Below, piece after piece: positions 9,248 through 17,905 of a stretch of 64,000 nucleotides of DNA (position 1 is the first letter of the stretch; each line of letters starts with the position of its first letter). A program made the translations under genes and the position numbers. The notes under the pieces were generated by a model. It was not told the origin of the DNA. It saw only the letters and a program-made list of their open reading frames with translations, and did no database searches. The stretch covers positions 558,001-622,000 of the forward strand of contig NZ_CP058983.1 in assembly GCF_019278465.1 (NCBI RefSeq), written 5' to 3'. Source of the DNA: Tenacibaculum sp. AHE14PA (GTDB lineage: Bacteria > Bacteroidota > Bacteroidia > Flavobacteriales > Flavobacteriaceae).

Positions 9248-10993
9248 ATGAAAAAACTACTTATTCTACTTTGTTTAATTGCTTTCTTCGGATGTAAAAA
9301 AGAACGCATCAATACGGATGATTTTACAACACTTTTCGAAAAATCAAACGGAACAAAAACTCCAGAATATAAAGACGTTATTTCTTTTTATGAAGATTTA
9401 GCGGAAACCTACACTGAAATATCTTTATTTGAAATAGGCAAAACAGATTCTGGAAAACCGTTACATTTAGTAGTTTTTAATTCAGACGGAAAAACGACTT
9501 TAAAAAACATAAAAGATTCGTCTAAAAGCAAAATACTTATTAATAACGGAATTCATCCCGGAGAATCCGACGGAATAGATGCTTCTATGTTGCTTTTAAG
9601 AGATATCGTTCAGAATGATTCTCTAAAAAAAATATATAAAAATTCTTTAATTTCTGTGATTCCTGTATATAATATCGGTGGCGCTTTAAATCGCAACTCA
9701 CATACTAGAGCCAACCAAAACGGACCGAAAGAATACGGATTTAGAGGAAATGCTCGTAACTACGATTTAAATCGTGATTTTATAAAACAAGACACTAAAA
9801 ATGCCGCTGCTTTTGCAGAAATTTTTCATTTAATAAATCCCGATGTTTTTATAGATAATCATGTAAGTAATGGTGCCGATTATCAATACGCGATTACACA
9901 TTTATTTACACAACACAATAAACTAGGTGGTAAACTTGGTGCTTTTTTAGAAACAGAAATGCGCCCGTTTATAGAAAATTCTTTATCAGAAAAACAAATT
10001 CCCATTACTCCATATGTAAACGTTTGGGGAAATACTCCCGAAAAAGGATGGTCGCAGTTTTACGACTCGCCAAGATATTCTACCGGATATACAACCTTAT
10101 TTAACACCTTAGGTTTAATGGTAGAAACACACATGTTAAAACCATATAAAATTCGCGTTGAGCAAACCTATGAATTGTTATTTTCTACATTAGATTTCAC
10201 GGAGAAAAACACTCTTAAAATTAAAGATTTACGTAAAAAAAATCTTAAAGATATTTTAAGTAAAAAAACATACCCTATAACTTTTCAAGTTGATAAAAAC
10301 AATCCTAGCTATTTAGATTTTAAAGGCTATGAAGGTTCTTATATAGATAGTGAAGTAACCAACGGGAAAAGGTTATTTTACGACAAAAGTAAACCATACA
10401 CTAAAAAAGTAACTTATTACAACAACTTTAAAAGCACCAAACAAATAACAATACCCAAAGCATATATAATACAACAAGGTTGGCATAAAATTGTTAAAAG
10501 ACTACAGCAAAATAAAATAGCTTTTACACGTTTTAAAAAAGACACACTTCTAACATTAGAAACACAACATATAACAAATTTTGACACTCAAAAAACAGCC
10601 TACGAAGGACATTATCTACACTATAACACTTCTGTAGCAAAAGAAACTAAACCTGTTAAAATTAAAAAAGGAGATATTTATATTTCTACGCAACAAGAAG
10701 GCCTTAGATATATTATTGAAACATTAGAAGCCGAGGCTACCGACTCTTTTTTTAACTGGAACTTCTTTGATACCATTTTACAGCAAAAAGAAGGTTTTTC
10801 TGCCTATGTTTTTGAAGATGCTGCGGCTATATTTTTAAAAGAAAATCCGTTAGTAAAAGAAGCATTGATGGATAAAATAAATAACGACACCCTTTTTGCA
10901 AAAAACACCTATGCACAATTATACTATGTGTACAAGAAAACACCTCATTATGAAGAGGCGCATATGAAATTACCTATTTATAAAAAATACTAA
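9248..10993 (+). CDS. Lipoprotein M14-family zinc carboxypeptidase
   Basis: 581 residues. A lipoprotein signal has its lipobox at FFGC (Cys16). The M14 domain (about residues 40-310) shows the zinc ligand motif HPGESDG, the substrate-binding NYDLNRD, the third zinc ligand in FIDNHVSNG and a likely catalytic Glu in GLMVETHML. The C-terminal 270 residues carry no domain I recognise. Predicted to cleave peptides or peptidoglycan stem peptides in the envelope. It closes the ddl-coaD operon, which fits a cell-wall or nutrient-peptide role, but the substrate is unknown. Confidence 0.85.
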   Translation: MKKLLILLCLIAFFGCKKERINTDDFTTLFEKSNGTKTPEYKDVISFYEDLAETYTEISLFEIGKTDSGKPLHLVVFNSDGKTTLKNIKDSSKSKILINNGIHPGESDGIDASMLLLRDIVQNDSLKKIYKNSLISVIPVYNIGGALNRNSHTRANQNGPKEYGFRGNARNYDLNRDFIKQDTKNAAAFAEIFHLINPDVFIDNHVSNGADYQYAITHLFTQHNKLGGKLGAFLETEMRPFIENSLSEKQIPITPYVNVWGNTPEKGWSQFYDSPRYSTGYTTLFNTLGLMVETHMLKPYKIRVEQTYELLFSTLDFTEKNTLKIKDLRKKNLKDILSKKTYPITFQVDKNNPSYLDFKGYEGSYIDSEVTNGKRLFYDKSKPYTKKVTYYNNFKSTKQITIPKAYIIQQGWHKIVKRLQQNKIAFTRFKKDTLLTLETQHITNFDTQKTAYEGHYLHYNTSVAKETKPVKIKKGDIYISTQQEGLRYIIETLEAEATDSFFNWNFFDTILQQKEGFSAYVFEDAAAIFLKENPLVKEALMDKINNDTLFAKNTYAQLYYVYKKTPHYEEAHMKLPIYKKY

Positions 10994-11041
10994 CTTAGCT
11001 CCCCTATTTTACGGCTTTGTTTGTATTAAAAAAATAACCCA

Positions 11042-11560
11042 ATGAGTAAAGACCTTTTAAAATCTGTTTGTGAGCAAAAAAATTTCGAAGAAATTTTTAA
11101 CAAACACTCTCAAACCCTAAGAAACTACATATATTATAAATGTGGTAACACTCAGCAGGCAGAAGATATTGTTCAGGAATCTTACATAAAACTTTGGGAT
11201 AATTGCTCTAAAATAATATTTGAAAAAGCGAAATCCTTTTTATATACTGTTGCCAACAATCGTTTTTTTAATGAAGTAGCACATAAAAAAGTGGTCTTAG
11301 AACATCAAAGAAGAAGTATTTCTACAGATAAAACTAACGAAACTCCACAATTTATTTTAGAAGAGGAAGAGTTTTATCAAAAGTTAAAAAAAGTAATCGC
11401 CGATTTACCTGAAAAACAACGAGAGGTTTTTCTTTTAAGTAGAATCGACAAGAAAAAATATGCTGAAATTGCTGAAATTGTAGGTATTTCTGTAAAAGCA
11501 GTAGAAAAAAGAATGAGCAAAGCGTTGCTGATTATCAAAGAAAAAATTGGTAAAATATAA
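11042..11560 (+). CDS. ECF-type RNA polymerase sigma factor (FecI-like)
   Basis: 172 residues. Sigma region 2 (about 20-90) includes QAEDIVQESYIKLWD. Region 4 (about 115-170) includes LPEKQREVFLLSRIDKKKYAEIAEIVGISVKAVEKRMSKA. Both are characteristic of ECF sigma factors paired with FecR regulators in Bacteroidetes. The next genes are a FecR anti-sigma and an STN-containing TonB receptor, which together form a cell-surface signalling cassette. The cognate regulon is probably the receptor itself. Confidence 0.92.
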   Translation: MSKDLLKSVCEQKNFEEIFNKHSQTLRNYIYYKCGNTQQAEDIVQESYIKLWDNCSKIIFEKAKSFLYTVANNRFFNEVAHKKVVLEHQRRSISTDKTNETPQFILEEEEFYQKLKKVIADLPEKQREVFLLSRIDKKKYAEIAEIVGISVKAVEKRMSKALLIIKEKIGKI

Positions 11561-11621
11561 TAAAAAAGTAGGGTAATTAGTAAATTAATTGTTCTTAATA
11601 TAAATAGCAAGAAAAACGAAA

Positions 11622-12545
11622 ATGAAACAAGAATATAACGATGAAACATTTTTAGCTCGATGGATTGCGAATGATTTGTCGTCGGATGAATTAAATAAAT
11701 TTAAAGACTCTGAGGATTATCATCAATATAAAAAAATTAATGATACTTCTCAATTACTAAAAGCTCCTCATTATAATAAAGAGACTGTTTTAAATAAAAT
11801 AAAAGAAGAAAAAAGTACGAAAAAGAAATCTAAAAAGGTTTTTAAACTTTCGCCTTCATGGATGTATAGTGCAGCTGCTTCAATTATTTTATTGTTAACT
11901 GTATTTTACATCAATAAAAATAATACCAGTAATTTTTCATCTGCATATGGTGAACAAATAATAATTAAATTGCCTGACAATTCTACAGCTTATCTTTCAC
12001 CTGGTGCTAGTTTAGAATTCGATAAAAAGAATTGGAGCGAAAAAAGAGATTTATTTTTAACAGGTGAAGCGTATTTTGAAGTTGAAAGAGGAAAATCATT
12101 TACTGTTAATAGCAAACAAGGTAAAGTGGTCGTATTAGGTACTAGGTTTACTGTAAATACTTCAAATAACTTTTTTGAAGTTCAGTGTTTTGAAGGAAAA
12201 GTAAAAGCTACCTCTAAAAACAATAGCCAAGCTATTTTAACAAAAGGAAAGGCGTTTAGAGTTTATGATAATAAGAACGAAAATTGGGAATTTTCTAAAG
12301 AGAAACCATCTTGGTTAAAAGGAGAAAGTAACTTTAACAATGCTCCTTTACATAAAGTTATCTTAACACTAGAAAAGCGATACAATTTAAAATTTAATAC
12401 TAATAAAATAGATGTAAACAGACGCTTTACTGGTGCTTTTACAAATAATGATGTTAATATCGCCTTAAAAACTGTTTTTGCTCCTATGAAAATTTCATTT
12501 AAATTAGCAGAAAATAGCTCGGTTGTGTTAACCTCTGATGAATAA
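11622..12545 (+). CDS. FecR family anti-sigma factor
   Basis: 307 residues. The N-terminal cytoplasmic part (1-78) would hold the sigma factor. One transmembrane helix (about 81-97) leads into a periplasmic FecR domain with GEQIIIKLPDNSTAYLSPG, FLTGEAYFEV and GTRFTVN, and a C-terminal DUF4974-type domain (about 235-305). It transmits the signal from the TonB receptor to the ECF sigma factor encoded upstream. Its last codons overlap the receptor gene by 8 nt (ATGAATAA), suggesting translational coupling. Confidence 0.92.
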   Translation: MKQEYNDETFLARWIANDLSSDELNKFKDSEDYHQYKKINDTSQLLKAPHYNKETVLNKIKEEKSTKKKSKKVFKLSPSWMYSAAASIILLLTVFYINKNNTSNFSSAYGEQIIIKLPDNSTAYLSPGASLEFDKKNWSEKRDLFLTGEAYFEVERGKSFTVNSKQGKVVVLGTRFTVNTSNNFFEVQCFEGKVKATSKNNSQAILTKGKAFRVYDNKNENWEFSKEKPSWLKGESNFNNAPLHKVILTLEKRYNLKFNTNKIDVNRRFTGAFTNNDVNIALKTVFAPMKISFKLAENSSVVLTSDE

Positions 12546-14907
12546 AAAATTAAGTATTCTTTTTATATGCTTAACAATGTCTGTTTTTTCTCAAGAAAAA
12601 ATAGACATTGCTTTTTTTGATGCGCCTATGTTAGACGTTTTAAAAAAAACAGAAACTGATTATAAAATAAAGTTCTCTTTTGACTCTGATATTACGAAAG
12701 GAATTCTATTTTCTTTTTCTAAAAAAGCATGTATTCTTGAAAATTTAATTGATGAAATAGAAGTACAAACTATCCTTAAATTCAATAAAATAGATGAACG
12801 ATACTATTTTATTACTGTTCAAGAGCTCGAAAAAAACTTTAATGTTTTAAAAGAAATCTCAGTAAAAAACTATATTACCTCTGGTATCAATCAAAACAAA
12901 CACGGTTCTATAGCCATTATACCTAAAAAGTTAGGCTTGCTTCCAGGATTAACAGAACCCGATGTTTTAGAAACCTTAAAAATTATACCAGGTGTACAAA
13001 GTCCTAACGAAACAGCTTCTGGTATTTACATAAGAGGTGGAACTCCTGATCAGAACTTAATTTTATGGGACGGAATAAAAATGTATTATTCAGGCCATTT
13101 CTTCGGAACACTTTCTGCTTTTAATCCTTATACAACAAGAGAAATCACCCTATCTAAAAGCGGAACACAAGCAAGGTACGGTAATAAAATATCTGGCGTT
13201 ATAGATATAAAAACAGAAGATGATATTCCTGAGCAAACAACTGGTGGATTTGGTTTTAACATGACACACGCTGATGCCTACATTAGAGTACCTTTAACCA
13301 AAAAAACAGCGATTACTACTTCGTTTAGACGCTCTTTTACTGATCTAATTAACACCTTTACTTTTAATAAATTATCAGACAGAGTATTTCAAACTTTCGA
13401 TGCAAATCAAGAGAGAAACATTATAAACAATAACATTCCTTTTGTTAGAGATAATCATTTTTATTTTGCCGATTATTCTGCAAAAATAATTTTAAAACCA
13501 TCTGTTAACGAAACTTTATCCGTAAGCTTTTTATACACTCAAAATAAGTTATCTAACAGCTTTAAAATACCTATTTATAAAGATATTTATTTAGATGATT
13601 TAAACATTAAGAATAATGGTTTAAGTTTTTTATGGAATAAAAGTTTCACTCCGAAATTAAAACAAGAATTAAAACTTTATTATTCTCATTTTAACCTAAA
13701 CTATAAAGGTAATTACAATTATATTGATGATTATTTAATCAGGAAATCTATCAAAAAAAATTCGGTTAAAGATGTAGGTTTTTCATACAGCCTAAATTAT
13801 AAAACAAATAACAATACGAACCTTTTATTTGGTTACGATTTTCTTTCTAACAAAACGAAATACAGTTTAGAGTACCAAGCTGATATTAATAGTGAAAATA
13901 TAATAAATTCAATAAAAGAAGATGAAGGTACCAATAAAACTCATTCTCTTTTTACAGAATATATTTACGATACCAATAGTTGGAAAATAAATGCAGGTAT
14001 ACGTTTTAATTACTTTAATAAAATTAATAAATCGGTTATAGAACCGAGATTATATATAGAAAAAAGCATTACTTACGACCTTAGTTTTAAAGCTTCCTTA
14101 GAACAAAAAAATCAAACATTAGGCCAAATAGTAGAGTTTCAAACATCTAGCTTAGGGTTCGATCTAGAAAATGAAATTTGGGCGCAAGTAAATGATGATG
14201 ATATTCCTCTTCAAAAAAGTTTTCAGGTTTCATCAGGTTTCCTTTACAATAAAAACAGATGGAAAGTAGATATTGAAACTTATTTTAAAAATGTAAATGG
14301 AATGACTTCTCAAACAAGAGGCTATAATGATCAAACGACTGATTTCTCTAAAGGAACAGGTAAGATATTTGGTATAGATATACTTGTTAATAAAAAATTT
14401 AATAATTACATAACATGGATTAACTATTCATACTCTAAAAATCAATTCAAATTTTTAGATCTAGAAAATAAATTTTTCCCTTCTAACCACGATATTACAA
14501 ATTATTTCTCTTGGTCTCATGCCTTTAAGTTTAATAATTATGAGTTTTCATTAGGTTGGATTCACAGAACAGGTAATGCATACACTCCTATTTCTAATTT
14601 TATTATTGATGCAAACACAGGATCACCTATTATTATTTTAGATACCGACAATATCAATTCAGAACGTTTACCTAAATACCATCGCTTAGATGCGTCTGTT
14701 ACATACTCGTTTAATTTTTCTGATAAATGGAAAGGTAAACTTGGTTTTTCTATTCTAAACATCTACAACCAAAAGAATATAATTAATAGATCATATACTG
14801 CTGTTCCATTTATTAATAATACTAATGAAATTGATTACCGACTAGAAACGGTAGATAAGCGCTCGTTAGGTGTAACACCTAATTTAGTTTTTAGAGTTAG
14901 TTTCTAA
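12538..14907 (+). CDS. STN-domain TonB-dependent outer membrane receptor (transducer)
   Basis: 789 residues. The signal peptide ends near residue 19 (FSQ). It is followed by an STN/secretin-type signalling domain (about 22-100, DAPMLDVLKKTETDYKIKF), a plug with IPGVQSPNETASGIYIRGG and a long beta-barrel ending in the aromatic RVSF. The STN domain is the part that contacts FecR, so the protein should both import a ligand and report on it. No SusD-like partner follows; a terminator does. The N-terminal carboxypeptidase-like (CarboxypepD_reg) domain common in such receptors is absent. The ligand (siderophore, glycan or peptide) cannot be told from the sequence. Confidence 0.88.
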   Translation: MNKKLSILFICLTMSVFSQEKIDIAFFDAPMLDVLKKTETDYKIKFSFDSDITKGILFSFSKKACILENLIDEIEVQTILKFNKIDERYYFITVQELEKNFNVLKEISVKNYITSGINQNKHGSIAIIPKKLGLLPGLTEPDVLETLKIIPGVQSPNETASGIYIRGGTPDQNLILWDGIKMYYSGHFFGTLSAFNPYTTREITLSKSGTQARYGNKISGVIDIKTEDDIPEQTTGGFGFNMTHADAYIRVPLTKKTAITTSFRRSFTDLINTFTFNKLSDRVFQTFDANQERNIINNNIPFVRDNHFYFADYSAKIILKPSVNETLSVSFLYTQNKLSNSFKIPIYKDIYLDDLNIKNNGLSFLWNKSFTPKLKQELKLYYSHFNLNYKGNYNYIDDYLIRKSIKKNSVKDVGFSYSLNYKTNNNTNLLFGYDFLSNKTKYSLEYQADINSENIINSIKEDEGTNKTHSLFTEYIYDTNSWKINAGIRFNYFNKINKSVIEPRLYIEKSITYDLSFKASLEQKNQTLGQIVEFQTSSLGFDLENEIWAQVNDDDIPLQKSFQVSSGFLYNKNRWKVDIETYFKNVNGMTSQTRGYNDQTTDFSKGTGKIFGIDILVNKKFNNYITWINYSYSKNQFKFLDLENKFFPSNHDITNYFSWSHAFKFNNYEFSLGWIHRTGNAYTPISNFIIDANTGSPIIILDTDNINSERLPKYHRLDASVTYSFNFSDKWKGKLGFSILNIYNQKNIINRSYTAVPFINNTNEIDYRLETVDKRSLGVTPNLVFRVSF

Positions 14908-14939
14908 AAAAAGCCTCACAATATTGTGAGGCTTTTTTT
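14906..14939. terminator. Bidirectional terminator
   Basis: Perfect palindrome GCCTCACAATATTGTGAGGC at 14913-14932, flanked by seven As and seven Ts, between the convergent receptor and GlmU-like genes. Confidence 0.88.
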
Positions 14940-16113
14940 AATAATTTCTATTCTTTTTTGTTTCTTCAAATACGTGTTCTAGAATTTTTTTCTCTTTTTC
15001 ATCAAATTCTATATTACGTCTTTTCATTACAACTTCTGCAACTTCAAAAACTTTTGATGTTTTATATTCTGTAAAACCTGATGCGCCTCCCCAACTAAAA
15101 GATGGTACAAAATTTCTTGGAAAACCACTACCAAATATATTTGCAGAAACGCCTACAACTGTTCCTGTATTAAACATAGTGTTTATGCCACATTTAGAAT
15201 GATCTCCCATCATTAAACCACAAAACTGTAAGCCTGTTTTTGCAAAACGCCCAGTTTCATAACTCCATAATTTTACTTCTGCGTAGTTGTTTTTTAAATT
15301 AGAATTGTTTGTATCAGCTCCTAAATTACACCATTCTCCTAGTACAGAGTTCCCTAAAAAACCATCATGTCCTTTACTAGAATATCCCATTAAAACTGAA
15401 TTATTAACCTCTCCTCCTACTTTACAATGCGGACCTAAAGTAGTTGCCCCGTATATTTTTGCTCCTAATTTTAATACTGAATTTTCACACATTGCTAATG
15501 CGCCTCTAACAACAACACCTTCCATTACCTCAGCATCTTTACCTATGTAAATTGGTCCTGTAGAAGCGTTTAAAATAGCATAAGTTAGCTTTGCTCCCTC
15601 TTCTATAAAAATATCTTTTCTATTTATACAACTAACTGTTTCAGGTATTGGTTCTGAATCTCTTCCATCTGTAATTAAATCAAAATCACTTCTAATTGCT
15701 TTATCATTTAATGAAAAAATATCCCAAGTATTTTTTATTTGAATAATTTCTTCATCAAACTCGATTTGCTCATAAGATGAAAAATCTACCTCTTCTTGTG
15801 AATCAAACGTATAAAAAGCAATCACATCTTCTCCTTTAAAAATAGCTTGATTTTTCGTTAAGCTTTTAACCATTTCAATTAATGGTTTCGTTGGTAAAAA
15901 TGAAGCGTTTAACAAAACATTTTCTTCCATTTCAACCATCGGGTATTTTTCTTCTAAATACGCTTCAGTTACTGTAGTTGTAGTTAAACCTAAGTGTTTT
16001 TCCCATTTTTCTCTAATGGTTAAAATACCAACTCTAATATCGGCAACAGGCTTTGTGTATGTAAATGGTAATAATGCGTTACGTACATCACCATCAAATA
16101 AAATATAGTTCAT
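14938..16113 (-). CDS. GlmU-like sugar nucleotidyltransferase / left-handed beta-helix protein
   Basis: 391 residues. The N-terminus (MNYILFDGDVRNALLPFTYTKP) matches the Bacteroidetes group of putative nucleotidyltransferases related to GlmU (NTP_transf_4 type). From about residue 180 the hexapeptide pattern of a left-handed beta-helix appears (IYIGKDAEVMEGVVVRG, SVLKLGAKIYGATTLG). The usual GlmU pyrophosphorylase P-loop (LAAGxGTRM) is missing, so the N-terminal activity is uncertain. Probably involved in nucleotide-sugar synthesis in the cytoplasm. A TAAGTTTG box on the minus strand at 16137-16144 may be its -7 element. Confidence 0.75.
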   Translation of the reverse strand: MNYILFDGDVRNALLPFTYTKPVADIRVGILTIREKWEKHLGLTTTTVTEAYLEEKYPMVEMEENVLLNASFLPTKPLIEMVKSLTKNQAIFKGEDVIAFYTFDSQEEVDFSSYEQIEFDEEIIQIKNTWDIFSLNDKAIRSDFDLITDGRDSEPIPETVSCINRKDIFIEEGAKLTYAILNASTGPIYIGKDAEVMEGVVVRGALAMCENSVLKLGAKIYGATTLGPHCKVGGEVNNSVLMGYSSKGHDGFLGNSVLGEWCNLGADTNNSNLKNNYAEVKLWSYETGRFAKTGLQFCGLMMGDHSKCGINTMFNTGTVVGVSANIFGSGFPRNFVPSFSWGGASGFTEYKTSKVFEVAEVVMKRRNIEFDEKEKKILEHVFEETKKNRNY

Positions 16114-16227
16114 TGTATTTCTTTTTTGAAGATAGACAAACTTACTACTTTCCTTTCATTTTTTAAGTCTAAAATTTAACATTACTTTTGTTCTAAACAA
16201 ACCTCTAAAGGTTTTAACTTCTAAGCA

Positions 16228-16611
16228 ATGAAAAAGATTTTAGCTTTAATTATTAGTGGTATTTTATTAGTCGCTAGTTTATATTACGCTTTTATATATT
16301 ATGTACCTTATAGTGAAGGTGTTCGTTCTGGCGAACTAATAAAAATTAGTAATAAAGGAATGTTTATAAAAACATGGGAAGGAGAAATTAGCCAAGGTAT
16401 TTCTGGCGCGCAAATTTTTTCTTTTTCTGTTGAAGATCAAGCAGAAACGGTAATTGCCGATTTGCAAAAATTTCAAGGTCGTTATGTAAAGGTTACTTAT
16501 AAAGAACGTTACGATTCTTACTTTTGGCTAGGCGATACAAAATATTTTATAACTAAAGTAGAAGAAGAAGTTTCTCCACATTTTAGAGGCTTAAAACCAG
16601 CAAATGAATAA
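16228..16611 (+). CDS. Small conserved single-pass membrane protein, function unknown
   Basis: 127 residues with one N-terminal transmembrane helix (about 4-24) and a compact soluble part of mixed beta/alpha character (YSEGVRSGELIKISNKGMFIKTWEGE, then GRYVKVTYKERY). Similar proteins in flavobacterial genomes sometimes carry a 6-phosphogluconate dehydrogenase label; nothing here supports that (no NAD-binding fold, far too short). It overlaps the thioesterase gene by 8 nt (ATGAATAA) and so is probably translated with it. A TACTTTTG box at 16183-16190 may be the -7 element of the operon. Confidence 0.8.
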   Translation: MKKILALIISGILLVASLYYAFIYYVPYSEGVRSGELIKISNKGMFIKTWEGEISQGISGAQIFSFSVEDQAETVIADLQKFQGRYVKVTYKERYDSYFWLGDTKYFITKVEEEVSPHFRGLKPANE

Positions 16612-17152
16612 CAAAAAACATAAATACGTAAAAGAGACTTATATTACAATTTCTGAGTTAATGCTGCCTTCACATGCTAATTTTAGTGGTAAAATTCATG
16701 GAGGATATATTTTGTCTTTATTAGATCAAATAGCCTTTGCTTGTGCTTCTAAACATTCTGGTGAATATTGTGTTACTGCCTCGGTAGACACGGTAGATTT
16801 TTTAAGTCCGATTGAAGTTGGCGAATTAGTTACCATGAAAGCCTCTGTTAATTATACCGGAAGAACTTCTATGGTAATTGGTATTCGTGTGGATGCTGAA
16901 AATATTAGAACAGGAAAAAAGAAGCACTGCAATTCATCTTATTTTACAATGGTTGCAAAAGACAATGAAGGAAAAAGTATTGAAGTTCCGGGTTTAATTG
17001 TAAAAAATGATATTGAGGTTGGTAGATTTTTAAAAGCCATAAAACGTATTGAAATGAAGAACAAACGTAAAGATGAATTTGATAGTGAAAACTTTGTGCC
17101 TAACAATTACATTAACTATTTAGAAAAATATAACGTAAAAATTGAATTATAG
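16604..17152 (+). CDS. Hotdog-fold acyl-CoA thioesterase
   Basis: 182 residues with one hotdog domain (about 8-130), including the signature HANFSGKIHGGYILSLLDQIA and the sheet strands around VTASVDTVDFLSPIEVGE and GRTSMVIGIRV. This is the YciA/BFIT acyl-CoA hydrolase group, which releases free CoA and fatty acid. Residues beyond about 130 form a charged helical tail. It overlaps the membrane protein gene upstream and is 3 bp from the cyclase gene downstream. The preferred acyl chain is unknown. Confidence 0.88.
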   Translation: MNNKKHKYVKETYITISELMLPSHANFSGKIHGGYILSLLDQIAFACASKHSGEYCVTASVDTVDFLSPIEVGELVTMKASVNYTGRTSMVIGIRVDAENIRTGKKKHCNSSYFTMVAKDNEGKSIEVPGLIVKNDIEVGRFLKAIKRIEMKNKRKDEFDSENFVPNNYINYLEKYNVKIEL

Positions 17153-17155
17153 TTT

Positions 17156-17848
17156 ATGCCTGAAATTATAGATTTAAGTCAGGAAATTTTTGAAGGAATG
17201 CCAGTTTATAAGAGCCTTCCTCAAGTAAAAATGTCTGTTCATAATACACATGAAGAGTGGGATAACATTAAAAAACCAACAACCGAAACTCCCGCTGTTT
17301 ATAAGTTAGAAATGTGCGAACATACCGGCACTCATGTGGATGCTTTAAATCATATGGCCGCAGAATATAAAGACGAATCTATAGACACAATGCCACTTTC
17401 TATGTTTTATACAGAAGGGATTTGCTTAGATTTTTCACATAAAAAACTACAAGAGTTAATCACTACTAAAGAAGTTAAATCGGCTTTGCTCAAAAGCAAC
17501 CAAACCATAAATAAAGGAGATACCGTTTTATTATATACCGATCATTATCGTAAATATTTTAATACTGATAATTGGGGCAAAGGACCTGGAATTACAGCCG
17601 AATGTGCTAGTTGGTTAGGAGAACAAAAAATAGCCGCTTTTGGTGTTGAAACCATGTCGCCAGGTGTTCCAAAAATTTCTAATAAAGAAGTACATCATAT
17701 TTGTGGAGAATTAAAATTCACGCATTATGAGAATATGATTAATTTATATAAATTGATAAACAGAGGTCGATTTCGATTTATAGGTCTTCCTTTAAAAATA
17801 AGAGGCGGCACAGGCTCTCCCGTAAGAGCTGTTGCAATCTTTGAATAA
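17156..17848 (+). CDS. Cyclase/kynurenine-formamidase-like metal-dependent hydrolase
   Basis: 230 residues. It carries the family motif HTGTHVDALNHM (HxGTHxDxxxH), whose His and Asp residues bind a divalent metal in KynB-type formamidases and related cyclases, plus VLLYTDHYRKYF and a C-terminal GLPLKIRGGTGSPVRA stretch. The family acts on small amides and esters. A kynurenine pathway role is possible, but no tryptophan catabolism gene is nearby. It is the last gene of a three-gene operon and is followed by a terminator. Confidence 0.82.
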   Translation: MPEIIDLSQEIFEGMPVYKSLPQVKMSVHNTHEEWDNIKKPTTETPAVYKLEMCEHTGTHVDALNHMAAEYKDESIDTMPLSMFYTEGICLDFSHKKLQELITTKEVKSALLKSNQTINKGDTVLLYTDHYRKYFNTDNWGKGPGITAECASWLGEQKIAAFGVETMSPGVPKISNKEVHHICGELKFTHYENMINLYKLINRGRFRFIGLPLKIRGGTGSPVRAVAIFE

Positions 17849-17882
17849 AAAAATCCGAAGTTAACTAACTTCGGATTTTTTT
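17848..17882. terminator. Bidirectional terminator
   Basis: Stem AATCCGAAGTTA (17852-17863) pairs with TAACTTCGGATT (17866-17877), with A and T runs outside. It lies between the convergent cyclase and tolC-like genes. Confidence 0.85.
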
Positions 17883-17905
17883 CTATTTATGCTAAAATTC
17901 TATTT

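Noticed and set aside
15287-15550. Antisense reading frame inside the GlmU-like gene
   Set aside because: No start region, no family resemblance, and the opposite strand encodes a clear protein; the same holds for other antisense frames in the window.
16228-16611. 6-phosphogluconate dehydrogenase as product name
   Set aside because: The protein is 127 residues with no nucleotide-binding fold; the label looks like an inherited database error.
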